Below, in pieces: positions 23,739 through 36,280 of a stretch of 64,000 nucleotides of DNA. The position numbers and the translations under genes were made by a program. The stretch covers positions 558,001 to 622,000 of the forward strand of contig CM038922.1 in NCBI GenBank assembly GCA_021904315.1. Direction: 5' to 3'. Below the pieces are notes generated by a model. That model ran no database searches. It saw only the letters and a program-made list of their open reading frames with translations, and had not been told where the DNA came from. This stretch comes from Sphagnum magellanicum (Eukaryota > Streptophyta > Sphagnopsida > Sphagnales > Sphagnaceae). Within the stretch, counting starts at the first letter, position 1; every line of letters begins with the position of its first letter.

Positions 23739-26700
23739 TGCAAGTGCAGAAGCAATTTCTTCCTAACATAAAACAATTTGTTTAGTAGCATGTGACTTGC
23801 ATGTTCAAGTAGATTGTGTTGTTTTCTATTTAACCTTTCCTAGATCCTTGCATGCAACCTTGCTTGAATTGCCTCACTTTTCCCCTCCCTTGCAGTTGTT
23901 AGCCTCTTGTTACCCATGTTTCTGAGTGCAAAGTTCAGTGTTGAATAATAATTTCAAATCAATGCTATGGAACACATTTGATTAGGATCAAAAAGATGGT
24001 TGCAAAATGATTAGCTAATTGCTTGTGTTGATTAAAGCTAATTCAAAGATATGAAATGAAAAAACTACATTGAAAAAACTAAAAACCTCATTGAAATCAT
24101 GACAAACATTTAATATAACAAGATATAAGAAGTTAAGCAAAATGTCAAAGCAAAATAGGACAAAGATTGTGAAAGTATAAATAGTCATACATGATCATTA
24201 ATGCTAAACATTGGATATAATTTGTGTTAGTGTTCTTTTATCTTGATGTATTGAATCAAGTGATATCATCCAACTACTACTTGTACTGCCCCACCACATA
24301 TTTGACAAGACATGAATAGTCTTGGAATCTATTGGTGTTCATTTCACACAAAGTTTTTATGTCTACTATTGCAAAGCTCATTGCATATTTGTAACATTCA
24401 GAGAAAAAATCAATTGTCAATTAATTGTGATGGGAATAGTGGGGTGAGAAAAAAAAGTTTTGCATACATGCAAACACCTGCTTTTTTAAAATTCATATTT
24501 CCCAAATGAAAAAGGTCTAAGTCAATTCTGCACTTATGTTTGGGCCAATAAAGGAAGTAGGTGATGTTAGTGACTTGGGTAGATGAGTAAAAACACTTCA
24601 AGCTATTCTAAAGAGAGTGAAAAAAACACCTTCTGAGCCCATAATGAATGGTTGTAGCCAACCCCAACTTTAGGGCAATTACAACACATCACTACATCAG
24701 AACATGTTTCAATCATACTAACAAGTGGATATTTCCTCAAAAGAATCTCCCACTGATTATTAAGTAACAACTTAACATCAAATCAATATCACTAGGGCCA
24801 CAACAATTGGTTGTTTATTTCCCACTTGCTCAAAGGATAACAAATAATATCAACAATTCATCACTTGTTGTAGCCTCATCATCAAAGGCCGCAAAAAACT
24901 TTGAAAAATAATTGAAAACCCCAAGCCATTTACCAAAACAAAATTTGCCAAAAATTTATCTTTTCCTAGAAGATAGATCAAAAGCTTTAGGACAAAGGGT
25001 ACCCCATAATACCTTTGTTTAATAAATTTCATTCAGTGCAATAGTCATTCGGCTTGATGTCAAGGGTGCCACGAAGGCACCAAATTTCTATAGAAATTGC
25101 ACCCAAAAATATTAACAATCAACACAAGCAACAAAGTGCAAGTGAGGATGAGCATGGGCCTAGTGGATAAACTTGAACATAAAATCACCTAATATAGATA
25201 TTTTATTGCACTTTCGTATTATCCATTAGGGGTGACATTTGTAATAGAATTAAGAAGATTTTTTGAGGAATTTGCACATGGTCAAACTTGCCACACAAAA
25301 AATCCATTTAGTTCAATTGTGGCCTCCAAGACAATTGTGTTGAATATCAACACATTCTAGTTATGGGCAATCCTAGGAAACATCCATTTTTGTTCAAACA
25401 CTATGTAAATAGAGGCAAGTAACTCAAATTCCTCATGCATATTGGACTCAAACGAAAGTTTACAAGCAAATAATCTTGATGTGTAGGGTACAAATCTATG
25501 TGGCATACAACTATAACCAAGTAATTGTTTTTCCACAAACTTGCCCATCATTTGTGGAAGACTTACCAAATGTGACCATTGTCAACACCATTCAATCCAA
25601 TTTTATGCCCACATTCAACTATCCATATACCAAGGCATACATAGTCTTCTACATTTCGTAATTGACAAATGAAAGCATGGATGTCCTCATTTTTACCATT
25701 TATTGATAGTTGACAAAAGATAATAATATGGGTTGCATTTTGTAAAACGACCAAAAATAGTTAGCTTTTTCCTTCTTGTGTTTTGCAATATTTAATAAAT
25801 CCATACATTTACTTGGGCTTCATGTGCATTTATCTATCATTAATATAAATTTAAACATGCAATGCAAGGATTTATGTACCTTTGCAGCTTCTCCAATCCA
25901 AAATTTCTGGGTAGATTCACAAGGAGTATTGATAAAAATTCCTTTATCTATGGGTCATATGTTGTCAAAATCTCAATACCACTAACCTGACATGGGAAAG
26001 GTCATCAAAGCTCCATTCTACTTACAATTTTTTTACACAAATAGTAATCAAAACATGCATCACATTATTCATCCATTCCACATGAAACATTGCACAGAAG
26101 CACTTATATTGTTGCCATGGCCAAGCTTAGTCATAGCAAAGTAGCCTTGGACAATATAATCTTTTGACTTCTGCAACCACTTATCATGATGTCTTTTTGT
26201 TCCAAAAATTTGAATTGGACCTCCTTTGTGAAACATATCGAAATCCAGTAAGTAAAATATGAACAAGGAAACTTACATGATTCATGTAGAACATACCCAT
26301 GTGCCTAAAACCTTTGTACCAATTAGCAAACATTAAAGACATTAATATCAAACAACATCCATATCAAAGATAAAAGTGGACTCCAAGCTTGATAGGTAGA
26401 GAATGATCAAAGATGTCCAATGATTCACAAAGATGTCCAATCAGAGTTAACAAAGTTGAAGGACAATAATACATAGAAGATAAGATTGGAGAGGAAAAAG
26501 CCTACTAAACCCTTAACCTTAGACCTTGCAAGCTAGTAAGCATCATTGTGTTTTGCAATTTTTTTAATTTTTTGTGATTGCCCTATTGAACCATGTAAAC
26601 TAAATGTTTCTGATACATCCTTGCACCCAACACAATAATCACAAATATACATAGAAATTTCATGTTTGATTTATATAACTTAGGTCAAAACTCTCACCTA

Positions 26701-26810
26701 GAAAAACACTCAAAGGAAGGTAGATGAAACGGTGTTGTGCTCCCTTCCAGTATTGCGTTTGTTTTTGGTCAAGCAAGTTGTTTCCAATATTGCAAAATCT
26801 TACAACTTTT
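23739..26810. other. No confident gene; scattered minus-strand relic frames
   Basis: Several minus-strand open segments of 60-80 codons (24850-25032, 25357-25569, 25563-25754, 26069-26266, 26660-26908) may be remains of one or more old genes or elements. Examples are a segment with FGTKRHHDKWLQKSKDYI and one with CRHDKHSNLCMAEEDAKQLL. I do not recognise these and cannot join them into a gene. Confidence 0.35.
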
Positions 26811-27198
26811 AATGTAGAGGTCAACAACTGCTTGGCATCCTCCTCTGCCATGCAAAGATTAGAATGCTTGTCATGTCTACAAAACACTAGAATGTCCATA
26901 CCTTGCAACTACTTAATAAGTGCAAAAAACATAACAATGGTTGTTGAGTTCAAATAAATGCAAGCAAGGAATGTAATGCGCATTCTCCAAAAGATCTAGC
27001 TTTCAATGGAGATGTCAGGAACAACTTGGCACCCTCCATAGCCCCATTTGTTTTAAGTCATAGATCTACAAAATACATAAAACCCACCTTGCATTTAAAC
27101 GGTGAGTGCAAAAATCACAATGCACCACCAAAAGTTGTCACATTCAAAGTGAGGAATGTTGCATCCATTTTCCAAAAGTTACGATAGTGATCTTATCA
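26811..27198. repeat. Tandem duplication, period about 194 bp
   Basis: The block aatgtagaggtcaacaactg with cttggcatcctcc at 26811 recurs as a diverged copy at 27005 (aatggagatgtcaggaac, cttggcaccctcc). Both are followed by matching blocks on 'ctacaaaac', 'aagtgcaaaaa' and 'ggaatgt..gca'. Two diverged copies. Confidence 0.6.
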
Positions 27199-27540
27199 TG
27201 CAACCTTAACCCTATTTTGTTGATGTTGTAGATGATGTCATTGAATCACAAGAGCTTCAAACATTTTTTTTCCCAAAACCAATTTTTTTCATTTTTGACC
27301 TTCCAAGCCTTTGCTACTCATATTATTAAACATATTTTGTGAAGACAAGTTAAAAAAAGAATCATTTTCATGTGCATATGGACTTTGCAAATTTTTGTGA
27401 TTCTTAACAAATCCATTTAAATTCCAAAAAAAAAAGAGGACCTATTTCTATTGGATCTTTTCATCCTAAGTATAATGGGTGTATAATGGAAGGATTCCCA
27501 AAGTTGTGGGCATGCTTTTTGATTCCACTAGTAGCAGAAA
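27199..27540. other. No feature seen
   Basis: AT-rich sequence without recognisable gene or repeat, apart from short A runs. Confidence 0.4.
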
Positions 27541-27650
27541 GTCCATATTCATCATTTTTATGGAATGTTACATTTGATGTTGCATGGATTGGAAAGTCCA
27601 TATTCATCATTTTTATGGAATGTTACATTTGATGTTGCATGGATTGGAAA
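27541..27650. repeat. Perfect 55-bp tandem duplication
   Basis: Two 55-bp units starting gtccatattcatcattttta at 27541 and 27596 appear identical, and the start of a third follows at 27651. Identity of the units points to a recent duplication. Confidence 0.85.
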
Positions 27651-28510
27651 GTCCATTTTGGATTGAATATTAATTTTTTTAATGTGATTTTTTAGAATTG
27701 GAAGAATTACAAGGCAATTTTCTATTTCTGAATTCATTTTTGTAAATGCATAAAATGCCAATGAGTTTTGCTCAATAATTTATGTCTCGCCCAAACTAAA
27801 ATTGCCATTGTTATATCCATAAAAGTTCAATATAGTTTGCTTTTACCTTGGATATGGTTGGGAAACGTTGTCCAATTGAAAGTTTGATCTAATGTATTAG
27901 TCAGCACTACGATGTATAACCTTTATTGGGTTGGTCTCAAGTTGAAATGCAATAATGTGCATAATTGTTGCTCTCTAAGCTTTCATGCTTTTGTATTGTT
28001 GTGTAACAACAATTGTTGTCTCTGTCAAACTAAGATATTTATGTAAGTTAACTTTGCAATCATAATCTTATGAGGATCAATTATAAGGATTTATTATAAA
28101 TGGAATGATTTGCATTATTAACATTAGAAGAAGGTGACCTAATGTCTTTAATTTGCTATACATTAACAATCCCCTTCAATTAGAATGTATGCAAATGTAA
28201 ATTAAGGTATCATGTTGTTATTGACATGGCATGTTGGTATGGTTGGTCAAGGAGGTTACAACAAAATTAAAAGTTATGGAAAGCACATGACAACAATATA
28301 TGCATGACAATGGTGGTACATAGTATCCAAACAATAAAGGTCATGGTATTAATAGTAGGAGTATAGTGAATGACATCATTAGAAATTGATGGCACTTTTA
28401 ACAAACCATCCATTGTAAGTTTGTTTTCACTATTGTAAACATCGTTGATATATACATGTATTTGAAAGTAATCATAGATAGAGAAAGTGAAAAATGAATA
28501 GGGGTTATTA
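27651..28510. other. AT-rich intergenic DNA, no gene seen
   Basis: Only short chance frames. The segment ends at the 5-bp target duplication (tatta, 28506-28510) of the solo LTR. Confidence 0.5.
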
Positions 28511-29332
28511 TGTCGCAACCTCACTTTGAGGGAAATGTGAGGTCACCACTCACACTCCCGAAAATGGGACTTGGGAGTCCTCTAGGATTCCCAAAAATTT
28601 AGAACGTGATTGCAGGGGTCAAGACACCTTGCATTGAGATGTTCTTTATATTGTTGGAAAGGTCTTGAAGTGTAGATGTCCAAAATGGCTTCGCATGAGC
28701 CATTTGGACATCTTCAGGACAAGTTATGGTTTGAAAGAAGGGTCGGGAGCCAAACTAGTAGTTTGACTCCTGACCACTAAAAGTCGAGAATCGACCTGAT
28801 CCCGGTGTGTGCAGGTGGAGTGCGACACACCGTTAGAAAGTTCTCAAAGAGAGCTACAAGTTTTCTGTGGACCTCGCCCCAATCGAAGGTCAAAGTGAGA
28901 GGTTATGAACGCCCAAAGTCTCAAGAGTCCAAATTGGGACAATTTCGGGACTCCATTTTGGGAATCCTGGGAAAAAATGCCATTCGGATGCAAGTGTAGC
29001 GGCGAGGCACAGAGAATACTATATGGGGGAAGGTGGTGGTTTCCCCTAAGTCTGGGCCGTGATGAGTCCAGTGAATTCAGAGTTGCCCGTGGTTTGTCCT
29101 AGCACCAAGAGCGCTCTAGAATGTGAACTAACCAATTTGTTGGTTGGTTTTGATGCAAGTTCGAGTAAGTGAATAGCTTGTCACTTCTTCCTAGTCCCAT
29201 CCCAAAGCTCCAGCACGTCCCTCTACCCCTTTTAGTGCTGAGAGATAGGAGCGTGCTCCGAGTCTCCACAATTCCACAACTTGAGTAACTTAACCCCAAC
29301 TTGGGGCTAACTAGGGACTTGGGAACGTGTCA
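28511..29332. mobile_element. Solo LTR of an LTR retrotransposon
   Basis: An 822-bp segment, clearly richer in G+C than its flanks, begins TGTCGCAACC and ends GAACGTGTCA, so it has the canonical TG...CA ends. It is flanked by identical 5-bp direct repeats, tatta at 28506-28510 and 29333-29337. No internal retrotransposon region or second LTR adjoins it, so it is a solo LTR left by recombination between two LTRs. Ty3 versus Copia cannot be decided. The intact target duplication suggests it is not very old. Confidence 0.85.
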
Positions 29333-30892
29333 TATTATATCAACATGACATTTAAACCTATTGGACACTTTCTCCCATGAAATTATATTCATAAGAGAAA
29401 CTCTTTAAATTATATTGAACTTGCTTAGATAACAAGTGTAATAGTTACCTCTTTTGTAAGTGACCGAAGATGATATGAGGACTATGAATGCTTGGATATG
29501 ATTGGGAAAGGTTATGGGATTTCAATTGTAAAGGCAAATTTGAAGAATTTTTACTTGTGCATATTCATGTAGACCAATAATTGTTGGTATTGGTCGGTAG
29601 GGATACATAACTATTCATTTAAGGACAACCATGAATATTAAATCACAATGTCAAAAATTGGTCAATCTTGATAAAAGATTGCGGTGAGGTTTAAGTTCAA
29701 TGAAAAAGTTATGTTCTGCAATGGATACAATGAAATGACTATAGATTAGTTTTGAGTTCAGCAAAACCCCTGAGATGCTGCTGCCCCTTGCACTTTTTGA
29801 AATTTAGCCACCTTTGATCAATGAACACCCCCTTTGATTCGGTTAGGATTACCTGGGTTCTCTAGGGTGAGACAAAGGAACTCATTGGAGGTGACAAAAA
29901 GAATGGGATGCACTCAACAGTTGTTCTATGTATTGCTTGGATGTTGTTGTGGAGTATTGTGAAACCCATGTAGTCCAATATTGAGCTACTTGAAGTTGGA
30001 TCCCTATCTTCAGCACAAATTACATCGATTAGGGCATTTGGTAAAATTGTGAAACCCATTGTGACAGTCTTCTCATCTCAATAAGATCATTTCATGTTTC
30101 ATCATGGCATTCAAGGGTTTTATGAAGTGGGTCTAAATGCTTGTGTTATGAATGTAACACAAGAATCACATCTGTCCCTTTTTAGTGTGAGGGTTCAATT
30201 CATTATGGTTTCGTGTTTCAGCAATTTCTTGAAAATTTGAAAAAACTCCACCCAAAACAAGAATTGTGTTCAAATGATGTATCAATGCCATCGTGTGTAT
30301 GATTCATAGATCAAGATGTTTATTACTTAGAGTCCATTTGCAAACCGGAAAACTCATTCCATTATATGTCCACTGCTGTCAATTCTAATGAGTTCCGTAA
30401 CAACTCTACCACATGATGGTAAAGAAAATGTGCTCACGGAAGTGCGAGAGAAAATCGATCATAGGTTGGCATCAATGATGCTTTATTGATAAAATCTAAA
30501 CACAAACTTGGCAATCCTGTTCGACAAGATGCCATAATAGTCATCACCCACATATTTGCCACAATCCATTCTAAATTGCAGTGGCTGGCCACACAACCGG
30601 AACTTAAATAGATCAAGCTATTTAAACACCATAATGTCTTGTTTCAAAACTTGGGCAAGGATACATGATTACTTCCAAACCAAATTTTTTGAATCTATAA
30701 CAATATTGACTAATTATGATTTTCATATCATTCTTATGGGGAACGAGACAAATTACTTCCATATAAATCCTAAATTTTGATGTAGGAAAAGTTGAGTTTT
30801 AAAGGAGATCTCAAAACTCAGATTGCTGGATTGTAACTCTTTTATGTAAAGAGAAACCACGCATAACCCATGAGAAGAAAAAATAATATTTT
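29333..30892. other. Intergenic DNA, no gene seen
   Basis: Open frames are short and unrelated to known families. The last few hundred bases before 30893 probably include the 3' untranslated region of the minus-strand Bet v 1-like gene. Confidence 0.5.
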
Positions 30893-32309
30893 CTAGGCAT
30901 AAGCCTCTGGGTTGGCTTTCAATTCAGCACGAAGAAGTTTGCTCACTTCAACATACAGACCCTTGTGGCTTTCAGGAGGGCCTGCATTACCGGCTGCAAC
31001 GTACGTGGCAGTCCAAACCGCATCGGTGGTGCCCTTAACAGCTCCAGGGCTAAGCACTTGGGTGGTTCTAAGATAAGGATAACGGGGATCACCTTTCAAC
31101 AATGAGACACTGATAGTCCTGGTTGCATCATCCAAGACGTCCACCCGCTCCCAAAATTCTCCAGTCGTTGGGGCAGCTGCACAAAGTCATACCATACATA
31201 AGGGAAAAAACAAAACTATGGAAAGTGCATGTTCACCTATCACCAACAATTTCTAAGAATATGGTGTCAATTATATATGCAATTAGCAGGAATTTTAGGA
31301 GAACAATAAACGGGTAATGCAAGAACCAGTATTCATTTATTTCTAAAGAAAACTGTTGGCAAAATATTTTGTTTGAAAAGCACATGGACGTGGAATTTAG
31401 GTTTCATGAAAAAGGTATGGGAATTAAAGGCATATTTCCATACCAGGGCCAAACTTGACAATTCGGATGACACCAGGTTTACCATAGTATTCTCCTGAGA
31501 GCTTTGTCACTGGTACAAAGACATCCTGCAAGTACTTGGGGAGGAAGTCATCGAACTTGTAGACGGCCTTCCATACCGCATTGGGGGATGCATCAAAAGT
31601 TTCAGTATGGGTCAAAGTCTGTCTTGACTTAGTTGCCTTCGCCAAAGTCTTCGTCACCTTAATGAATCCCTCCTTGAAGTGTTCGGGAGGTGGTGCATCT
31701 CCAACTGGTTCATAGGTTAAAGTCAAGGTTGCCTCAGTGGATGATTTTCCAGAGGCTCTCCACTTCATCACATTGGTAACATTGTTATAGCGAGGATCAT
31801 CTTCAAGAACTGTGTTCCCATGAGTCTTGGTTTCCTCATCGAAAAAGTCCAGACGATCTTTCCGTTCATGGGCATGTGGGACAGCTATGGAGGCAAGGCA
31901 TCCAACCAAACATTGAAAACAAATGAACAACAGAATGTGTTGATATGAATCTCCAAATCATATTACGAACCAGCATTGAAGTCTACCAAACCAACCCAAA
32001 ACAAAGAAATCCCGCAAAAAACCCCCAGGAAGATCTTATACTTGGGTGAAGAGTGGGTTCAGGGGTGGAGTTTGGTAACACCAAATTACACAATTCTAAA
32101 TCAGAGGGTAGGTAGGTAGTAATACCAGGGCCTGGTTTGATGAGACGAATACTGCCTGGCTCACCAGCAACTCCTTTGATGTAAGTGGTCTTGGTGAAGT
32201 AATCGGGCTCCAAGGCAGGGAGGATTTCATCAAATTGCTTGGCAACCTCCCAAAGGTCATCAACTGGGACGTCAACGACCAGGGTGTGAGAAAGAGTCTG
32301 CTGAACCAT
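30893..32309 (-). CDS. Two-domain Bet v 1/PR-10-like (START-fold) protein
   Basis: Three exons (32309-32126, 31884-31444, 31176-30893) join in frame to 302 aa. Residues 1-147 and 148-302 are two copies of a Bet v 1-like domain: each starts QTLxHT, has a VW or LW in helix 1 (V-D-D-L-W, N-A-V-W), a loop like GEPGSIRLI or GKPGVIRIV, then the motif GP-A where the intron falls. Both introns are phase 1 after the 61st codon of the domain, the classic PR-10 intron position. Each ends in a long amphipathic helix. The family binds hydrophobic ligands in a cytosolic cavity; the ligand here is unknown. Most relatives have one domain of about 155 aa, so this is an in-frame tandem fusion. The frame stays open upstream of the ATG, but MVQQTLSH fits the family start. 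Confidence 0.88.
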
Positions 32310-32560
32310 GTTTGCTGAACTCACCCCCCCCCCAAAAGAAAAGTTGTACAGCAAAAGTTTACAGAGTCGTGAGCTTAAGAAACGGAGATGGAAAACCAAG
32401 ACAGTTGATCAAGGCTGGTAAGCAGCTAGCTGCCAGATTCTCACTTGTCTCTGAGGAAGAGTTGAGTGTGTGTGTGAGAGTGAGAGAGAGTTGAGTGCAC
32501 AAGCTCAGATGCAGACTTGAGTGAGAAATAGAGAGGAAGGGGGCCCTTTTAATCCTTCTT
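32310..32560 (-). promoter_or_regulatory. Probable 5' leader and core promoter of the Bet v 1-like gene
   Basis: Upstream of the start the minus strand has a C-rich stretch (CT-rich pyrimidine tracts, 32455-32500) and, near 32540-32550, a TATA-like ggattaaaaggg. Position and spacing fit a short leader, but no transcript evidence is available. Confidence 0.3.
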
Positions 32561-35500
32561 TCAAAGGGGAATGGGATAGAGCAGACTGCACTGTGCTTGA
32601 AAGTCAGCCAGCAGGGTGACCTCTTTGACGCTTGAATTTGGAGTTCCTTAAAGTCCGTGCCACAAAGTTACTTTTTAAAGTTTGAGTTCCTTAGAGTCGG
32701 TGTACTGAATTCTCAAGGCAGCTAATGAATAGAAGGGGAGAATAGACTCTGCGGTCAGCCACCTATTGAGCAATATATGAAAGTAGGAAAAAACAAGAAA
32801 AAGCAGAATCCTTCTATATTCTTGGCTACCTACTGGAAATAGGTCTAAAAGTCTGGTGGTTTGGAAAAGATATTCTTTCAAAATCTGGGGAATTTGGGTC
32901 ATTTTTTTCCCATGAGAAATCCTTTGAGTAGGTCAATGGTCGAAAATTGGCACCACAATAACAAGTAGGGGAAGACTTCGTTTATAAATGTGCAAAGGAA
33001 TAAGAAAAGAAAAAAGGGAGAATTTACTGGACGTCAAGTTAGCACGAACTAATGTCAAAATCTCTCCATCTCAACAACTAACCGCATGTAATAGGTCATT
33101 AGTGGTGATGGGGGGTTGTATCCTAAAGGGGTGAAAGTCGGAAAGTAGCTAGGCCTATCGCTACCGCCCAACTTAAGATGGAGGATGTTTACATCCTTTG
33201 CAACGTAATTGAAATTTTTTGATGAAAAAAAGTAACCAAGACAAAAAGAGGAGGGCCTTTTGACTCTTTCAAGTTCCAAATAACATTGCCACAATCGTGT
33301 AAGAGCACATTAACATATTTGTGTAGACATCCAAATACCTCAATTACTAGAAGGAGGAATTGATTAGTGGGGTGTCGATCACAATAGCTCCTTTCTTTGG
33401 CTTGATTTGCGTGGGAGGCAACAAATCCTTGAATTGCCCAAGATTGAAAAAATAAATTTACTTATGTTGGGTCAATAACCATAATGTCAGTTAGGGTGCG
33501 AATGTGAACTTGTTGATAAGAGGAATTGGATGTGGCTAAGGGAAACACATGTTATTGTTTTCATCCCACATGGAAGCCAACTTCTCACACAATGGTGACA
33601 AAAATGTCACAAACAACATCATGGGTTCCTATGCATTCATTACCATGGGTGTAACGTAAAAAATTGATACCCATAAGGTTGATGGGATGTGTGCACACAC
33701 ATCGAAGAATATTGACAATTGAAAGATGTGGCAATCTAAACCATGTTTAAAATGTTGTGGAAAAACTAGTGAAAATAATCGAAATGTTGATAAAACTTGC
33801 TGAGTTATCAACTAGGCACCCACTTTAAAGCCAAAACACAATAAAATTTGAACACAATGGGCTTCAAATATCTTTTCAAAGACCATGCTATAGAAGGTAT
33901 GATGATGAAAACATTCAAAGATGGAATCCTAAAGTTAAACAATTTGTTACCCAATGAGTTGTTCAAAAGGAGGAAGACACGCACATGTTGGGGCTAACAA
34001 AAGATCACATGTTATTTTGAGGTGTTGTTGTCGACTTGTGTTAAAGCTTCAAAAAGGAAAGGATGTTGATCAACCATAAACATAACAATTATGATTAAAG
34101 CTCCAAGGTCTCAACTCCCCAAATAGGTTATCACGATGATGGTGGTTGTCTGTATGAGCTTGATGCCACCAAAAGCTATTGGGAGATAAGCTTCTTTATG
34201 AATTAAAGGACCTTTTGGGCTATCAAAAGATCTTGGACCTAAAAAACACCCAAACATTTTAAGGAAGGAGGAGTCAAAAGAAACAAGAGACTTTATGAAG
34301 GTGGAAGTGGGAGGTGTGCATCGTAATAAATATAATGGTCATTGCACAAAAAAATGAGTTAGAATTTAAAAAGCTACTTGAACATCATCAATTATAAGGA
34401 GAAGGTCAACATGCCAAACATCCTTTAAAAGGGCATTTTTGATAAAGATGATTCGAATGATGAAATGCCTAATGGAACCCCTAAGATTTTAATTCCTTCA
34501 TATGGGGTGTCAAAGTCAAATGATAGACCAAAAGGAGACCATGCTACATATTGTTGAGGTTAGATAGAAAAACCTATTGCACAAAGTTCGATTTGGAAGT
34601 GCACATTTGTAAATTTGATATAATTGAGGGGTGGCTTATGATGTGAATGTCATTTATAATGGATGGAAATAAACAAGAAAAGAAATGGCTAGTTATAGAA
34701 CATAAAGCCCAAAAGTGAATTGAAGCAAATAATGGCTCTCTTAAAGGATCACCTTTGACGCGCCCCCAAATTGGGCCTCTTATTGTCCTAGAACTTTGGA
34801 TGTTCATATTTTTTAAAAATCAAATTGTTTATGAGAATTCGAAAGCAATATCTTATAGCCTTCAAAAATATCTTTCCAATGGTGTATTGCATGCCCTAAT
34901 CGAAGCTCATTGACCCTTCCTTTCAAAGAATTTATGATTAGAAGTCAAATTTTCCAATTTGACTCCCGCCCCTTCTTTTGACCATAACTCATGCAAATCA
35001 AATTTAAGTGAATAATCTAAGGGCACTTTAAGCATCTATGATTCAAGAAATTTCTAATGGTGTCCCAGGGGTTTAATTTGGTACTTGTTTACTTTTCTAA
35101 CCAAGACTCTAAAAGTGAATCCTTGTCAAATTAGGCTTGAATATTTATGATTTAAAAAGGCATTTGTGCCTATTCAAAAGTTAAGGGTGAGGATTAATTT
35201 TTTGAACTATAGATTTTCACCTTTTGTAGGATGACTAAGTAGGTTAGTATAAACCAATTTTGCTCACAAGATAGCAAAAATAATGGGATGTGAAATTGTA
35301 TCTATGGAAAGTTATTACAAAATTGAGGAAAAGAAGGATTCAAATTATGATGAATTTAACACTTTGGAGTTGCCAATTCTATTGAATGTATGTGTGCATT
35401 TCTAATTTATCTATTTGCACATCATGATAATTCTTTTTCATTGTTAATAGACATGTGATTTAAACCTTAGATGCAAATATTTGTTAGATTATTTGCTTGG

Positions 35501-35722
35501 AATTTTTAGCATATAAAATATATATTTTCCCACCCTACTTCTTAAATGAAATACCCAAGTATAAGTTTACAAAAACCTTAACTATTTTTCTTCTTTGCTT
35601 TTAGATTTTTCCTTATGCTTTATGTTCAATAACAAAAAATAGAATTATAAATGGTAGATGAAAAGAGGGAGATGAAAAATGGAAAGAAACATAAACCTTT
35701 TTTTTGTCTATGCCATGTTTAG
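32561..35722. other. Intergenic DNA, no gene seen
   Basis: About 3.2 kb without recognisable coding sequence. A segment at about 34755-35060 carries LTR-like wording (tgacgcgcccccaaattggg; gactcccgcccc followed by ttttgaccataactc) whose reverse complement partly resembles the middle of the solo LTR at 28511, but ends and target duplication could not be placed. Confidence 0.4.
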
Positions 35723-36280
35723 TTGGTTAAGCATGTCAAATCACGAATTGAAAAAATAATTTGTGCAAAAAAATGTCGATACTAGGAATAACACAATAAA
35801 GCCATCGTACAAGGTGTCCATATTGTCACCAATGTGATAGGAGACCCAACCATGTTTGATAAATGGAAATCTAATATGTAGGCCATGGCTAATTAGATCA
35901 AGATAATACACCAAAAACTTTATGATGAGCTTTCTACCAAGGATAAGAGTGGCAAGGATTAGTCATTTATCCTGAAGCAAATTGGCATTTTCTCTTTCAT
36001 TGGATTGAACAAGGCTCAAGTAATTTTGTCCTCGTTATTTGGCAAACTTTTTATCATTCTTTTCCTTGGTACAACTGAGTTTCCTTGATTGCATCACTTT
36101 GACCTAGGATGGAATGAGGATGTTGGATTGGGTAGAAGGAATTCACAATTCACTAATGTTCACAACACATGATGTGGTTTTGTTTTTGGATGGATTGAAA
36201 CAAAGTGATAACATGATTGACAAATGGCATATGTACATGATGAAGGATGGGTGTATATCTTTTATCGGCCTCAATTTGGC
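35723..36280 (+). pseudogene. Aspartate aminotransferase pseudogene, C-terminal part
   Basis: Aspartate aminotransferase (PLP-dependent, mitochondrial plant type) interconverts aspartate and oxaloacetate. Here the plus strand reads HVKSRIEKII, then IVTNVIGDPTMFDKWKS, KLYDELSTKDKSGKD, SFILKQIGIFSFIGLNKAQ and, after a gap of about 185 bp, SDNMIDKWHMYMMKDGCIS with GLNLA. These match the family blocks VKSQLKRIA, VVGDPTMFxEWK, KDKSGKDWSFILKQIGMFSFTGLNKAQ and SDNMTDKWHVYMTKDGRIS. In-frame stops occur (for example near WKSN and after SGKD), so it is dead. The gap at the Q/SDNM junction looks like a retained intron, arguing against a retrocopy. The last codons lie at 38127-38176, beyond a CACTA-like element. 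Confidence 0.85.
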
